From: Gadus chalcogrammus
Lineage: Eukaryota > Chordata > Actinopteri > Gadiformes > Gadidae
Direction of reading: 5' to 3'
Assembly (NCBI RefSeq): GCF_026213295.1
Contig: NC_079425.1
Span: 10,398,604 to 10,462,603, forward strand
DNA length: 64,000 nucleotides
Shown here piece by piece: positions 1 to 11,619 of the stretch (position 1 is its first letter; the number at the start of each line of letters is the position of its first letter). Below the pieces are notes generated by a model that was not told the origin of the DNA, made no database searches, and saw nothing but the letters and a program-made list of their open reading frames with translations. A program made the translations under genes and the position numbers.

Positions 1-849
1 TCTAAAGTTAAACTCTCCTGTCTGTGGCTGATGTTTTCCTGTGTCAATTTGGTCCTTGACGGTCCAACAAGCTTAACATATCAAGTCCAACACCATGATA
101 TCAATACAGGACAAAACCGGTTGAATGAATAAACTTTTATCTACGAAGGAAGCACACATTATTCCATTCCATCCATCATGCCCAGACTGGGTTCCACTGG
201 GTTTGGATGATGATTAAACCACACCTAAAGTGTGGTCACAGGCAAGAACGAGCGGGTCCTTCCGGGATGGGATCGATGTAAGTACATAACACGTGTTTCG
301 TTGGGCTGTTCTCCCGTGCTATTAATACCGTAACAAGCCCTTCTGTGTGGTATCACCTGCCGCTCCGCACCACGCTTCACAGTGGGTCGACGTGAGGAAC
401 GGGACGCCCGTCCGACGTCGCACAGCGGGACCCTCGCTACTTCGTTAGCCCATCGCTCTTGGAGGGGCGACAGCCGGCGTCGCTCGCCTCCGTGACAAAG
501 TTAAGTGCGACCGCTTTGATTGTAACAAGGGTTAGAAAAAAAGAAGGTATTTGCGCTCAGATGATGAGATGGAGGAGCGGTGTGGGGACGCTGTGAGCCA
601 GCCAGAGGTGGTGTAATTGGCAGAAGGTTCCCCGTTGCACGGGGGCGTCCTCTCCCTCTCCTAGGGGCCCAGACGCGGCGTGAGAAAGTCTCCCGTGCCG
701 CTTTCACTTGATTTCATTCTTTTTTTTTTGTCTGTTAAACTGATGGAAATATTGCCTCTTTTCCAATAAAAACCAGACAGCTTTAGCACCGTGTCACGGC
801 TTGAAGCCCCCGGAATTAATTGCGGATGGATTTTAACCCACCCGGGCCG

Positions 850-869
850 CCCCCCCCCCCCCCCCCCCC
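850..869 (+). repeat. poly-C run, 20 nt
   Basis: Uninterrupted C homopolymer; length may be unreliable in an assembly. Confidence 0.9.
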
Positions 870-1210
870 GTGTGTGCTGCCGAAAAGGGAATGGCCAGAA
901 ATCCCCCCCAGACCTCCAGAAGGAGCCCGGGGTCTACGGACGTCGCACATGGTCAAACATCTCATGACACCGGCTTTAATATCCTCCTGCGGATCCGTAT
1001 CACATGGCTTTGTTTTGACCCCGGGTTGGGAGTGACTCCTAAGTGATCACCGGGCATCAATAAGCGAAAAGCACTGATTCAGACAATAGGGCGGAAAATG
1101 CAGGAGAAGGCCGGGAAATTGAATAACGTGTCTGGTGGTGAGAATGAATTGAAGTGGAGAGCGGGGCTGTGGAAATTCCTCGGTGTGAGGCCCTAATCAG
1201 TTGGAAACAA

Positions 1211-1282
1211 GGGAGGGGGGGGGGGATGGGGGGAGGGGGGGGGGTTGGAAGGAGGTTGGGGGGGGGGGGGGGCGGGGGGGGG
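1211..1282 (+). repeat. G-rich tract, G-quadruplex candidate
   Basis: Many G runs of 3 to 18 are separated by single A, C or T-containing spacers, which meets the usual G-quadruplex pattern on the + strand. Confidence 0.85.
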
Positions 1283-1364
1283 AAAGCTTTCATTCCTGTA
1301 ACTAATCATTTGTGGTTTCCCAATGCAGTCATCCAGCGCCAAAGGCAGAGACTAATAAACTAGG

Positions 1365-1480
1365 AGGCTGTGTAGATTTATAAATGATTAATTAAGGGCC
1401 GTCCCATGGGAGCCACAGCAGCTATAAGCAAAAATATTAATTAGTTGAGATGAGCCCTAAACTAACAGGAAAACATTCCA
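1365..1480. promoter_or_regulatory. short AT-rich candidate regulatory block
   Basis: About 115 bp containing ATGATTAATTAAGG and ATATTAATTAG, set between a G-rich tract and a CpG-rich hairpin. The abrupt composition change and paired TTAATTA cores suggest a conserved element. Low confidence. Confidence 0.22.
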
Positions 1481-1528
1481 GCCCAAGTCGGAGAGCGCGG
1501 CGGGGGCCGCGGCGTGTCTGACTCCGGG

Positions 1529-1562
1529 CCCCTGGCCCCGGCGCCGCCGCAGGGGCCAGGGG
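1529..1562. repeat. GC-rich perfect hairpin, 11-bp stem, 12-base loop
   Basis: CCCCTGGCCCC (1529-1539) pairs with GGGGCCAGGGG (1552-1562). It lies in a CpG-rich patch. Confidence 0.85.
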
Positions 1563-2022
1563 TGTGGCGGATCCGTCTGCGGAGTAATGAAGAGACTCGT
1601 ACTTCAGGCCGTCGGGCCGAGAGACACACTAGAAGTCGGTATTAAAGAGGAGCGGCTTGGGGGTGACGTCTATTACGGTTGAGATCCGAGATTAGTTTTA
1701 GACCCGTTCAAGTACCCCTGCAACCCCCTCGTAGAGTTACCTTAGCGTCCGCGGGTCACTCTCCCGACACCCACTCCTACTGCTTTCCCGAGACGTGTGT
1801 GAGCCGCGGCTGTCCTTTCCTTCCTCCCGTTGAATGTCAAGATGTTGCGTTGAATATCCCAGAGATTGAGCGAGACGTGTCTGAATGTTGATTCTGTAGC
1901 TAATCAAAAAATCTAAACCGAAATAAATGCAAGATCGTAGTTACTCAATGAGCGGGGTTTCGGTAATGGGAACCAGGTTGAAAAATAGTGAAGACGTTCT
2001 TTGTTTTACAGGGCTCAATGAC

Positions 2023-2050
2023 CACAGGATAGGTGATTACCTATCCTGTG
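2023..2050. repeat. perfect 12-bp inverted repeat with 4-base loop
   Basis: CACAGGATAGGT (2023-2034), loop GATT, then ACCTATCCTGTG (2039-2050). Confidence 0.85.
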
Positions 2051-4917
2051 TTTAACAATTTAACATGAGTACTACATAGCTGAGGTTGAAATGTCATTTC
2101 ATGGGATAGAAAATCGTTCTGATCGAAGAATCCCCTTTATGATCACGTGGCATGGAGCATAATGCAATTAAAACAGCAATACACGCCATAGTGCTAAAGC
2201 CATTAATTACTCAAGTAAAACCCAATAGATAATCCATTCTACTGTCCTTGTTGCCCAGGACAACCTCTAAATAGCTGTGATGGAAAGGGAGCTTTTCTTC
2301 CCTGCATATCCTTAATAGCCACAATGAGGACTACATGATGCCAATTCCCAGTAACAGAGCCAGGGTACAAACAAAGATCACATTTTTGGCTACACCCACA
2401 AGCAGCAAATAAACCAAGCAGGGCTCCTGACTAAAACTACAAATTAGCCCTGGGAAAAATAACAACCCTATTTGGTTTTTGTAAGTCTTTCACGTATCCG
2501 ATATCTTAGTTAGGAAAAGCATGTCATCTCCTGTTGAAGTCCCATTCAGTGTGCATTTTTAAGCCTGCATGTGGTTGGAAACACAGCACACTCTGAGATA
2601 AATGTAGCAGAGGACAATGTCATGAAATTTAACTTGGGACAGTAATTATCATGCCTCCACAAATGACAGTTTTTATATTAAAAATGGAAGGGAAAACAAG
2701 CCAATAAAATGGGAAAGACTCCAATACTGGGCAATGAGGATGAAACACAATTATGGAAATATGAAATCATTTCTAAAGGTCATGCATCCTTTTAAAAGAC
2801 CATGTTGACAGGAGCCAAAATGACTGGAGGAATAATCCTTCTCTGCTCAACTCCAATATTACCCCAGTCAGGGAAAATTGGACCAGACTATTTGGGACAA
2901 CAGGCCCAGGCCTAACTATTGAGGGGTCGATGCAACCAAGGCCGACAGAGAGGGTTAATCGTTCGAATCTATTACAAGTCACACAAACATAGCGGAGGTG
3001 ACGACGCTACAACCCACCCCCACGTTGAAGCCATGGTGGGTTGGAGCGGGCCTACACGCCATCAAACATCTCCACGAGTCAATCTCCTGGCTCCAATTTC
3101 ATGTGCAGGTTAAAAGGGAGCTGGCCGCCAACAGTTTGAATATCTTTGGCGTGCAACCAGATGAAAAGAGGGTATATGAGGTAAGGAAGGAATTGGAGTG
3201 AGCAGACACTTAGAGCAAGGGGCTGGCGTTCCTCTAAGCCGCCCTAATTGACTCACTGGAGGGGCTGGCTCTGGCGGCGTGGAGGTGCTTCAGAAGTCGA
3301 CGTACTCCGAAAAAAGGCGGCGTTGACGATGAATATGTGTTTTGAGATTCCTTAAATAAATATTTCATTCAACATTGGCAATGGCAGATAGGCGATGGAT
3401 GAAAGCTCTTTCATGTCGCGTCTGCTTTGGGGTTGGGCTTGGCGGTTTGTGTGGGAAGGATTTCAGGCCACTGGAACACTAGCGAGAAGAGGACGGGCAA
3501 GAAAGCGCCCACCCCCCCCCCACCCTGCCCCAACAAAAATGAATGATGAGCAAAAGCAGTGAGCAGCACCCTGCTACTTTTGGGGGGTTGGGGGGGGGGT
3601 TGACTTAGGTTGTCCGGCAGAAGAGGCTGATGCTTGACAACAATTAGTGGTGCTGGTTGAAATGTGACAGACAGGCCTCTACATATCTCCCTGCCCCCCT
3701 CCACCCTCCCTCTCCACCCCCCCACCCAACCAGACTTCAGAGCGGAAAAGAGAGAACAAAAACTTCATATCTCCCAAAGGAACAACCTCCCCATCACTTC
3801 TCATCAGACAGCATTTACGTTGAAGGGCAACATCCATTGCTGTACAAAATCAGTCAAGACTGTCCTTATTATATCCCGTTTTTAAAAAAAGTTGCAGAGA
3901 TAGAAGTGTGCATAAAGGGGCACGAAAGGGCAATGGGAAGGGTGTTCAACTCCCAGCTGAAAGGTTCTTGGTCCTCCATTTGCGATGTCCACAGCCTATC
4001 TGCAAGCATCCTTGAGCAAGATGCTCCTTAATGACCTGTATCTCCGTTCAATGTTAGTCACTTTACATGAAACATCTTGAAATGGGAAAGACTCTAGTAC
4101 TGGGCAAATTACTCTCAGCCAGATATTACCGTGTGAAACAGGGCTCTCGTTTGATACTAGGCTTTGGAGAAAACAAAGCAAAACATATTTTAAAAGGGAC
4201 CAACTCATTAACCTCTAGCAAAATGTCCTAAATTCTACCAGCAATTAAAAGAGAAACGGTCAGCTAGCAGTTGCAATGTACCCCTCATGCATTATTGAAT
4301 GTGAATCCCTTGCGATCTTGGTTAACAGTACTTGAACCAGCCAGACCAATGATGTCCAGAGGTTGCATGCTCGATTGTACCGGCCTACTAATAGTTTTTT
4401 TCCGCTATACAAAATAATGAAAACATTTCTCCAAATGGCAAAGATTTGGGTGGCAGTACATGCAAATGGTGTTGAAAGATTTTTTATTTCTATTATTCAA
4501 AACGCTTACAATAAGACTGTTAAACTAAGCTAGTTTTTTAACTGTTAAAATAGTAGAGAAGAGAAGAATCCATTCAAAAAGTAAATCTTCACACTCTGTG
4601 TGCCATAGCAGAGTACAGAGAAGTCCTTGTTTGAGCCAAATGGAAGCGCTACGCTGACAGTAAAATGTTTTCTTGTGTCATTTGTCAGTGGAGGTTCTGA
4701 CTTGCCTAGCTAAAAACAAATCTAGTCAGTAATTGAAATGTTGCATGAAATTACCGCTGCAAATAACCATGAGCCATTACACGAACACATTCTCTTCTTT
4801 CCTTCAGCAAGTAAAAGAATAAAAACAACCGCTAAACCAAAACAGAATGTACTGTCATTTACAGGTACACACAGACATGCCATCTGAATCACACGTGCAC
4901 AAATGCACGCATGCCTG

Positions 4918-4995
4918 CATGCACACACAAACACGCATGCACACACACACACAAACACATATACACAAACACACACATGCACACACACACACAAG
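4918..4995 (+). repeat. imperfect (CA)n microsatellite
   Basis: CACA repeats are interrupted by AAAC, GCATG and TATA steps. Confidence 0.85.
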
Positions 4996-5399
4996 GTGGG
5001 AGAGACCTTTGAGGATTACACAATAGCACATTTATTCTCAAAATTAAAAATGGTGATTGATCCGCGGAATATTAACGGTCAACAGTGTTTTTCATTAAGT
5101 TGTGAAGGAGAGCAAGGGGAGGCATTCTGAAAGAAGGAAAAGAGCAGGAAGGAACAAATCTTTATTTAATGCTGATCCTGGGTAGTAGGGAAAAAAAGCC
5201 TGGAGAGAAATGTAAATACTAGACTCCAATAACACGACAGCACACTAATCATATTTACAAACTATATTAAATCTGCCTATTGTGTTTGCCTTGCTAAGGA
5301 TTGGCTCCCATGTAATTGTCATTGTAACCACTGTTGGCTTATGGGAAAATTTAACTGCAGTGATATAAGGTGACTGGAAGGATTATTATTACTGTATTA

Positions 5400-5700
5400 T
5401 GACCCGGTATATGTTTATTAAAACAATTTGTCATGCAGAACAGGAATAGGGAATGGAAACATTAAATCCTGCTCCACTCTGGCCGCAGAAATGAGTTACA
5501 ATAAAATTAATGGCGGCACGGTTTGGCCTGACACCAGTGTGGTGCGTAATAACCCGCCGCTTCGTTTCATTTGCCGATCATTTCCTGTTGGGCCCTCACC
5601 ATTAAACATACATGCCGGGGATTATTTGAATTGCTTCGTGATGGCCATTGCACCGTACACCGGCACTGCAGTGTTTCTGTGCGTATATGTGTTTGTCAGT
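5400..5700. promoter_or_regulatory. candidate regulatory block, distal
   Basis: Unique sequence with mixed composition and an AAAATTAATGG motif. It lacks repeats and any coding signature. The call rests on appearance only. Confidence 0.18.
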
Positions 5701-7255
5701 CAGTAATAAGCCTGGAAATGTTGCTTTTATGTGAGGTTGCGTTGGATGATAAAAACAACGGCTCCTTGGCTGCAGGCCATGGTGTGTTTCTGCTCCTGGA
5801 AGTGACACGAGGGGTATTACTGTAGGGTGGTTGGACAGGGATGCAACAAAGTCTTGAAGGCCTCATTTGACTGAGTGCTTAGGGGGTGGGGTAATGTTGG
5901 TGCGTCGGTTCAGTCTGAAATGACGTTAAGGCTGCAGCTGCGGCAGGAGCGACGTGGAGGCTGAACCGAGGAGTTTTGCTGCCGCGTGTACGACCGGGAA
6001 CTATGCCCTTGACTCCCCTTGTAATGTAGTACTTATTGAGGATTGCTATAGAAGAGTGTGTTAATGTGATGATGGCAAAGTGTATTCTAATCCTGTTTGA
6101 TCTTTAAAATGAGGCAAATTAGGATGAATTCGGATTGAAGTACACATCCGGCAGCCCTGAGGAGACAAAGTTATTTCAGTAAAAGGTGAGGCTCCCGCGC
6201 TTGTCCCCATTTAGACATCTCAACGAAGATTGGGTCTAGATGCAGATAGCAAGGAGTTTACAATAAGATCACTTAAGATAAGAATCGGCCAATTGACTTT
6301 TCAGCAAAGTCATTTTGTATCCGTTAGGTTAATGTGACTGTGTATTGCTCTGTGGCACCAAATCAGCAGGATACTCTTTAAAACTCCAAAGGAAAGGTAG
6401 AACCCCTGACACTGAGTTGGGCATGGAGGAGCTTTCAATAGGACATTGGTCCATCACAATGTAAACGGGATTATTTTATCCCGAATAATGTATGCTTTGT
6501 CCATAAAATGAAATATTAATTATAACAACAACGATCAAAGATTGATACTCAAAATGCACATTGCACAGAACATTTGACAATCTGGATATCTTCCTCATTT
6601 ATATAATGGATATTACCTTACTGGCAAATCTGCAATTTTTCTCACCATCATGAAAGAGTGGAGAGCAACCTTTTATAAATCATTTTCTTGGCCAACACAT
6701 TTTTGTGTACCGCAAATTGGCCTGTGTACTGTCCACTTCAATCTGTAAGTATCTCAGAGAAAGGAATAAATGCAGGTTTCTCAATGATGTCAGGTCATTT
6801 CAATTCAACATGATGCAGGTAGCCCAGAACACTGCCCTACATTTGCTGGAGTCATTTTATTTTACTGCTTTGTCCCTCTAGGAATGTTTTGATGGGGTAA
6901 AGAAAGGAAATTGGTCACAGCAACCTACTTAAAAGGCCCAAAAATGACAGTAAGATCAAACCAGGGTTTTGTGGATCTAGTTTGCGACTGGCCCCGAGTT
7001 ATGCCAACAAGACTGCAGTTTCCTGAGATTAGCTTTCTCTATAACCCTATAATCATAAATAAACAAACGCCGCTTCCGAATTCCTCGATAATTAAAAAGT
7101 ATGCTGGTTAATACTTCCCAGCGTGTCCTGCACCGGGTTGTCATGCCTACATATGAAATAAAAAAAAGCAATAAAAAAAATGTATGTCATTAAATGCAAA
7201 GATGAAGTGTTTCTCCCACGGCCTTAGGAAATCATGTTTTTCTATGAATTTCTCT

Positions 7256-7345
7256 CCATCCATCTATTAGTCTGCTAAACGCTTATCTTTCCATCTATTT
7301 ATCCATCCATCTACCACCTCCCTGTTTGTGTTCCCATTTGTGTCC
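7256..7345 (+). repeat. degenerate CCAT/ATCC tetranucleotide tract
   Basis: Scattered CCATC and ATCTA units; an old, decayed tetranucleotide repeat. Confidence 0.55.
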
Positions 7346-7624
7346 ATCCATCTACCTCCAGCCCCCATCTGCCCATCCAGTCATGCCTCAATCAATCAAT
7401 GCGCTTTACCGCTGTGCAGTTCCAAACAAAAACCTGTATCAAACAAAAAAAAAAAATGGAAATACATAATACAAATAAGTTATCAGCCTTATTGATCAAT
7501 CATTATTATTGTGATTTACTTAATCGGAAATCGGAAATGACTCTTTGCTACTTTGAGCATGTAATCTTTGACCAAATCCTGTCAAAAAAAAGCACTGGCA
7601 ATCTAATGGTCAATTAGATTTAAG

Positions 7625-8060
7625 TGAGGTCACGAGAGCCCATTCCTCAGCTCCCCACGCCTCCTGCAACACCCTCGCACCAGTTCACTGCACCCTCTTC
7701 CCATTGCGAGCCTCTTATGACCACATTAATGCAGCTAATTACCATGTCAATCACAAGTAATGCTTATTAATTACCCCTCAGAAGAAATCCTGTTTCAAAT
7801 AGCGCAGTAGTGTCTTTAAAAGCCCTTTTTGAAAGGCTGACAGTAGGGTAGGCAGGAAGAAGGGGTTGGGGGGCGCGGCTCGCCCTCCTCACGGCTGGCA
7901 TTAGTCAATCTGCTGTCCAGATGTCTTCCACAGGTGACAGCTGCAATAGCCTAACAAGCAAATTAATCACGGCGCTTTTGTGGCGCTTCATTTTAGGGGG
8001 AAACTCATTTCACTTCATAAAAGGCTTCATCTCGTGTGAAAAATGACAAATTGCGGCCAT
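7625..8060. promoter_or_regulatory. candidate conserved non-coding block, distal
   Basis: Repeat-free stretch with AGCTAATTACC, TATTAATTACC and CAAATTAATCACGG, plus an E-box-containing CAGGTGACAGCTG near 7932-7944. It resembles a distal developmental enhancer by composition. It is about 27 kb from lmo1 and could serve another gene. Confidence 0.25.
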
Positions 8061-8340
8061 GGAGTGATGTGGAGGACCCGAGCAGCCGGCTCTCCCTTTC
8101 TGTGCTCTGGTGCCTGCGAGGTACACTGCAGAATGGCAGCGGCAGAGAGAGAAAGCTGGGCCCGGCCCAGGCGACTCGGTAATGAGGCCCAGCTCTGCCC
8201 CTGTGGGCTTCAGTTCTGACGAGCCTCACAGGTGGCTCGGTCAGATTAAAAAAGCTAAGGCTTGGCTATGGAGGCGAGGTCTTTGAAGGGAAGGGATACA
8301 CTTTGTGGTCTGTCAATCACTCATTGTCCTAAAATTGCAA

Positions 8341-8400
8341 CATGAATGGATATTTTAAAAGGTTGACCGACATGAAGGGTATTTTAAAAGGTTGCTTAAG
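8341..8400 (+). repeat. two-copy tandem duplication, about 30 bp
   Basis: CATGAATGGATATTTTAAAA and CATGAAGGGTATTTTAAAAG begin the two copies, and both continue into GGTTG. The break is at 8370/8371. Confidence 0.8.
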
Positions 8401-9512
8401 CACCCTTTGGTGATGAGGTGTTCTTTTTGATTTTAAATCCAGATGGCTGGTTTGACTTTGATGCCTGTTTTGGGGGGTTTTCAAATTATTTTTTAATCCT
8501 GAAGTTCAATCTGTTTGCTTCTGAGGCTATGTCCTTACGTGTTAAAGGTAAAATTAACATGAGTTAAGTTTCCTGAGTTTAGTTTAAGAAATGTGTTTGA
8601 TATCCACAAACCTGCTACAGCACAGATAGAGTGACACAAGACAAGTCCCTACCGCCTGCATTCATCAGCGGACCAATAACCTAGTGTATCTGAACCATAG
8701 CCATACATGGTGTGCTTATGATTCATTGCCTCTGAACCATAGCAATATTTTCACTTCTTCAAGAAAGATGAAGAAGAATGACAAAACTTTACAGGGTTTT
8801 CAAACAGAAATATGGAGAATTGAAAACGCACAATGGCCACATAGAGAAGCAATAAATTAAACTTTTGGGATTTTGAAAGCTACAGAAAGCCATGAATACA
8901 AAAGGGAGATAAATCCTTGAAAGCGGTCCAACAGAAACTGTAATTATCATTGTCGGAAGAAAAGAAAAGAGCACAGGAAGGATTAGACTTCTTCACAACA
9001 GAGGAACGTTCACTGTTTATTTCTCTTCGTTTTGCTGCGAAAGAAAGAAATTCTGGGGTGACAGATGTCAGAAACACTTCATTATTTAGCATAATTATCA
9101 TGTTCACTCTATTCTTCCAGGGCACAATGTACTCGGTGTACTAAATTCCTTTCTTCAATCCAATTGCATTGTTTAGTATTAAAAAATGGGACTTTATTTT
9201 TTACAATATTTGACCCCCACATGGTTCACTAAAAGCAGATTCCGATGTGATATAAAGACTTTCTGGAAGTCTTATAAAAAAGGTTTTAAACTCTGTTCCT
9301 TGGGGGTCCTTTGTTATAAAGAGTTTTTCCTATGCTAGCAATTATTTTCCCCACATACATTCTATTAATTCCCCTTCCTTTGTCAACCTCGATATCATTT
9401 CCGTGGAACAATTATGTTTTGAACTTCAAATTGAGGGACAGATTTTGACCATTAGCATTTTCGTTAACTGAATTGAAATAAAAGTAAACTTCAACTTCAT
9501 GCTATCACTTAG

Positions 9513-9530
9513 CTGCTAGCATGCTAGCAG
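9513..9530. repeat. 18-bp perfect palindrome
   Basis: CTGCTAGCATGCTAGCAG reads identically on both strands. Confidence 0.9.
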
Positions 9531-10125
9531 AACTTTTAGTAGACCACAAAAAAGACCAAAATGGAAGTGGCCTATTAATTTTTATATATCACATCCCAGA
9601 AGGACAACGGTCAACAAATTGGTTTGATCATGCTGGGGGGGGGGGATAAAGTGTTAGCTGCTCGGCTAACACCTAGCATGGCTCCCTGAATGTAACAGCC
9701 ACATGTAAAGCTTGCCCCTGGGACTGAGATAGGGCCAACCTCTGACTCTCCAACGCAGTCCCAATGCCTGATATGCTCTTATCAGGACAGCCTGAGCCAC
9801 ACATCTTCTAGCAGCCCGTACAGATATACCACAGGCACCTAAATAGTGTGATAGGTAGACCTAAGCTACTTAGTGCAGGTGACAGTTTTACATGATCATT
9901 TTACCTGAGATATGGCTGCCGCGTGCACTGTATTTACTATGGACAAGCATGTACAGGCAGGTACTTAGAATATAAAGTATATCACCGAAGGACAACCAAC
10001 GATGAAAACTGTTGTACAGTGAAAATGACAGTTCATTCAGACATGGTGGTGCACTTTGGATTGTTGATATTGTGCAATTTCAAGCATTATTTTATACTAA
10101 TCTTTGCAGTAGTTTTGTGGGGCCA

Positions 10126-10148
10126 GACACACACACACACACACACAC

Positions 10149-10216
<68 letters not shown>

Positions 10217-10231
10217 CACACATATATATAT
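10126..10231 (+). repeat. compound (AC)n-(AT)n microsatellite
   Basis: (AC)n from 10126 passes into (TA)n to about 10210, then CATATACACACATATATATA. It ends 24 bases before the foldback at 10255. Confidence 0.9.
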
Positions 10232-10254
10232 GGCTACTTAATCATACACACACA

Positions 10255-10400
10255 CAATTTTTTGGCAAATCTTTGCTACATGATTACACAATAAAATACA
10301 AGTTTTGGCTGCTTATTTATATATATATATATATATATATAAGCAGCCAAAACTTGTATTATATATTGTAATCATGTAGCAAAGATTTGCCAAAAAATTG
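10255..10400. repeat. near-perfect foldback (inverted repeat), MITE-like
   Basis: Two arms of about 62 bp (10255-10316 and about 10339-10400) are reverse complements with about three mismatches, clustered near the arm centre. The loop is a (TA)n run. The outer ends read CAATTTTTTGG and CCAAAAAATTG. No clear target-site duplication is visible, and the left end abuts a CA run. It has the form of a small non-autonomous foldback element or a young palindromic duplication. Confidence 0.75.
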
Positions 10401-10745
10401 TCTATTTAATTTTAAACCTAAATTCAGTCCTGTGCTTTCATTTATATTGCTTAGAATACATACTGTAATATTTTATTTTTTAAAGGTTGCATTAATCAAG
10501 TACAACAAGTGAAATTAATATTTGATTGCGTTTAAAGAACAAGCAAGGTCATCAATAATAGATCATTGGATAAAATAATGTTTTTGCATTTAGCCACTTT
10601 TCATTTTGTTGAGTAGCTCCTATGCCAACCAATTAGTTATTATCAGAGAATAGATAATAGTTGTGTGTAGCTTGCACGGGAAATAAGTTGTCCTGTGTTT
10701 ACCTTAAGATACGGCTATACACAAGTCTACCCATGTACACGTGCC

Positions 10746-10746
<1 letters not shown>

Positions 10747-10834
<88 letters not shown>
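10747..10834 (+). repeat. (AC)n microsatellite, 88 bp
   Basis: Uninterrupted AC dinucleotide tract. Confidence 0.95.
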
Positions 10835-10835
<1 letters not shown>

Positions 10836-11540
10836 AGTTGGACACTCAACAGCCCCTCCTCCCATGAGGAAGCTGAAGCTAATTAGCTTTTAAAGCATTT
10901 ATTTATCACAGATAAACTGTCAAACAATCTCACTTGCATATCCCCTGTGGAAATAAGAACTACTTATTAGTTTGTTACATTAAGTTTTGCTTTTTCCGCT
11001 TTCCACACCCTAGCACAACTAGAAAACTCTCTTTTATGACTTTGTATAAATACATTGAAGTTAATAAGCATCTGGATGCTTTCTCCGCATGGTCCTGCTG
11101 AGAAACAGCCCTCACTTTGAAATCGGGGAGAATTCAACAAAGCCATTGTAAACAAAAACACTATGATCCACCAGGACAATTGCTATATTCGTGGTATATC
11201 TTTACCATCCACGATGGGTATTCCAGTCAAAACCTTCAAGTCAGGTAATTGCCCACATTGTTTGTTGTTTTCATCATTTCAACCTTCAACACACCATTTC
11301 ATTGTTATAATAACGACCCTGCGTCCACTCCAATAAATTTGAAATAGATACACCTGTTTAATGATTTGAGTTAATAATTAATTTTTTTTGAACAAAAGTG
11401 TATTGTTTGCATTCTTTTGCATTCGGGTAATTAGAGTAAGTCGATATTTGTGTATTGTCAGTGTGAAGGGTATTATAAAAAAATTGTAAAGTCACGATGA
11501 ATCCGATTGAGTATTTTTCGATTCTCCCCTAACAGTTAGA

Positions 11541-11619
11541 CGGGAGACTTTCCGAATCCCGGGAGACTTTTCCGAATTCCGGGAGACTTTTCCGAATTCC
11601 GGGAGACTTTTCCGCATTC
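11541..11619 (+). repeat. 20-bp tandem repeat, four copies
   Basis: Copies run 11541-11559 (19 bp), 11560-11579, 11580-11599 and 11600-11619, each close to CGGGAGACTTTTCCGAATTC. The two middle copies are identical; the first lacks one T and has a base change, and the last has one change. Each unit contains a TTTCC (GGAAA) core. Confidence 0.9.

Larger units (their letters stand above)
1..1900. other. distal 5' flank with CpG-rich patches and G/C homopolymer runs; no gene seen
   Basis: CpG-rich sequence occurs at about 340-700 and 1490-1760, separated by a poly-C run (850-869), a G-rich tract (1211-1282) and a short AT-rich block (1365-1480). I could not assemble a convincing exon or promoter. 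The CpG patches might mark a promoter or an unmethylated regulatory island. Confidence 0.5.
1901..10125. other. distal 5' flank, mostly unique AT-rich DNA; no gene seen
   Basis: Open frames are short and have no family signature. Small structures are a 12-bp perfect hairpin (2023-2050), an imperfect CA tract (about 4918-4995), a degenerate tetranucleotide tract (7256-7345), a 30-bp two-copy duplication (8341-8400) and an 18-bp palindrome (9513-9530). Regulatory-looking unique blocks lie at 5400-5700 and 7625-8060. Confidence 0.5.

Noticed and set aside
2955..2975. GTTCGAATC motif resembling a tRNA B box (tRNA or tRNA-derived SINE)
   Set aside because: No A box or cloverleaf at the right distance and no SINE tail.
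10012..10371. 119-codon frame across the foldback
   Set aside because: It is His/Thr and Tyr/Ile repeats read through AC and TA runs, not a gene.
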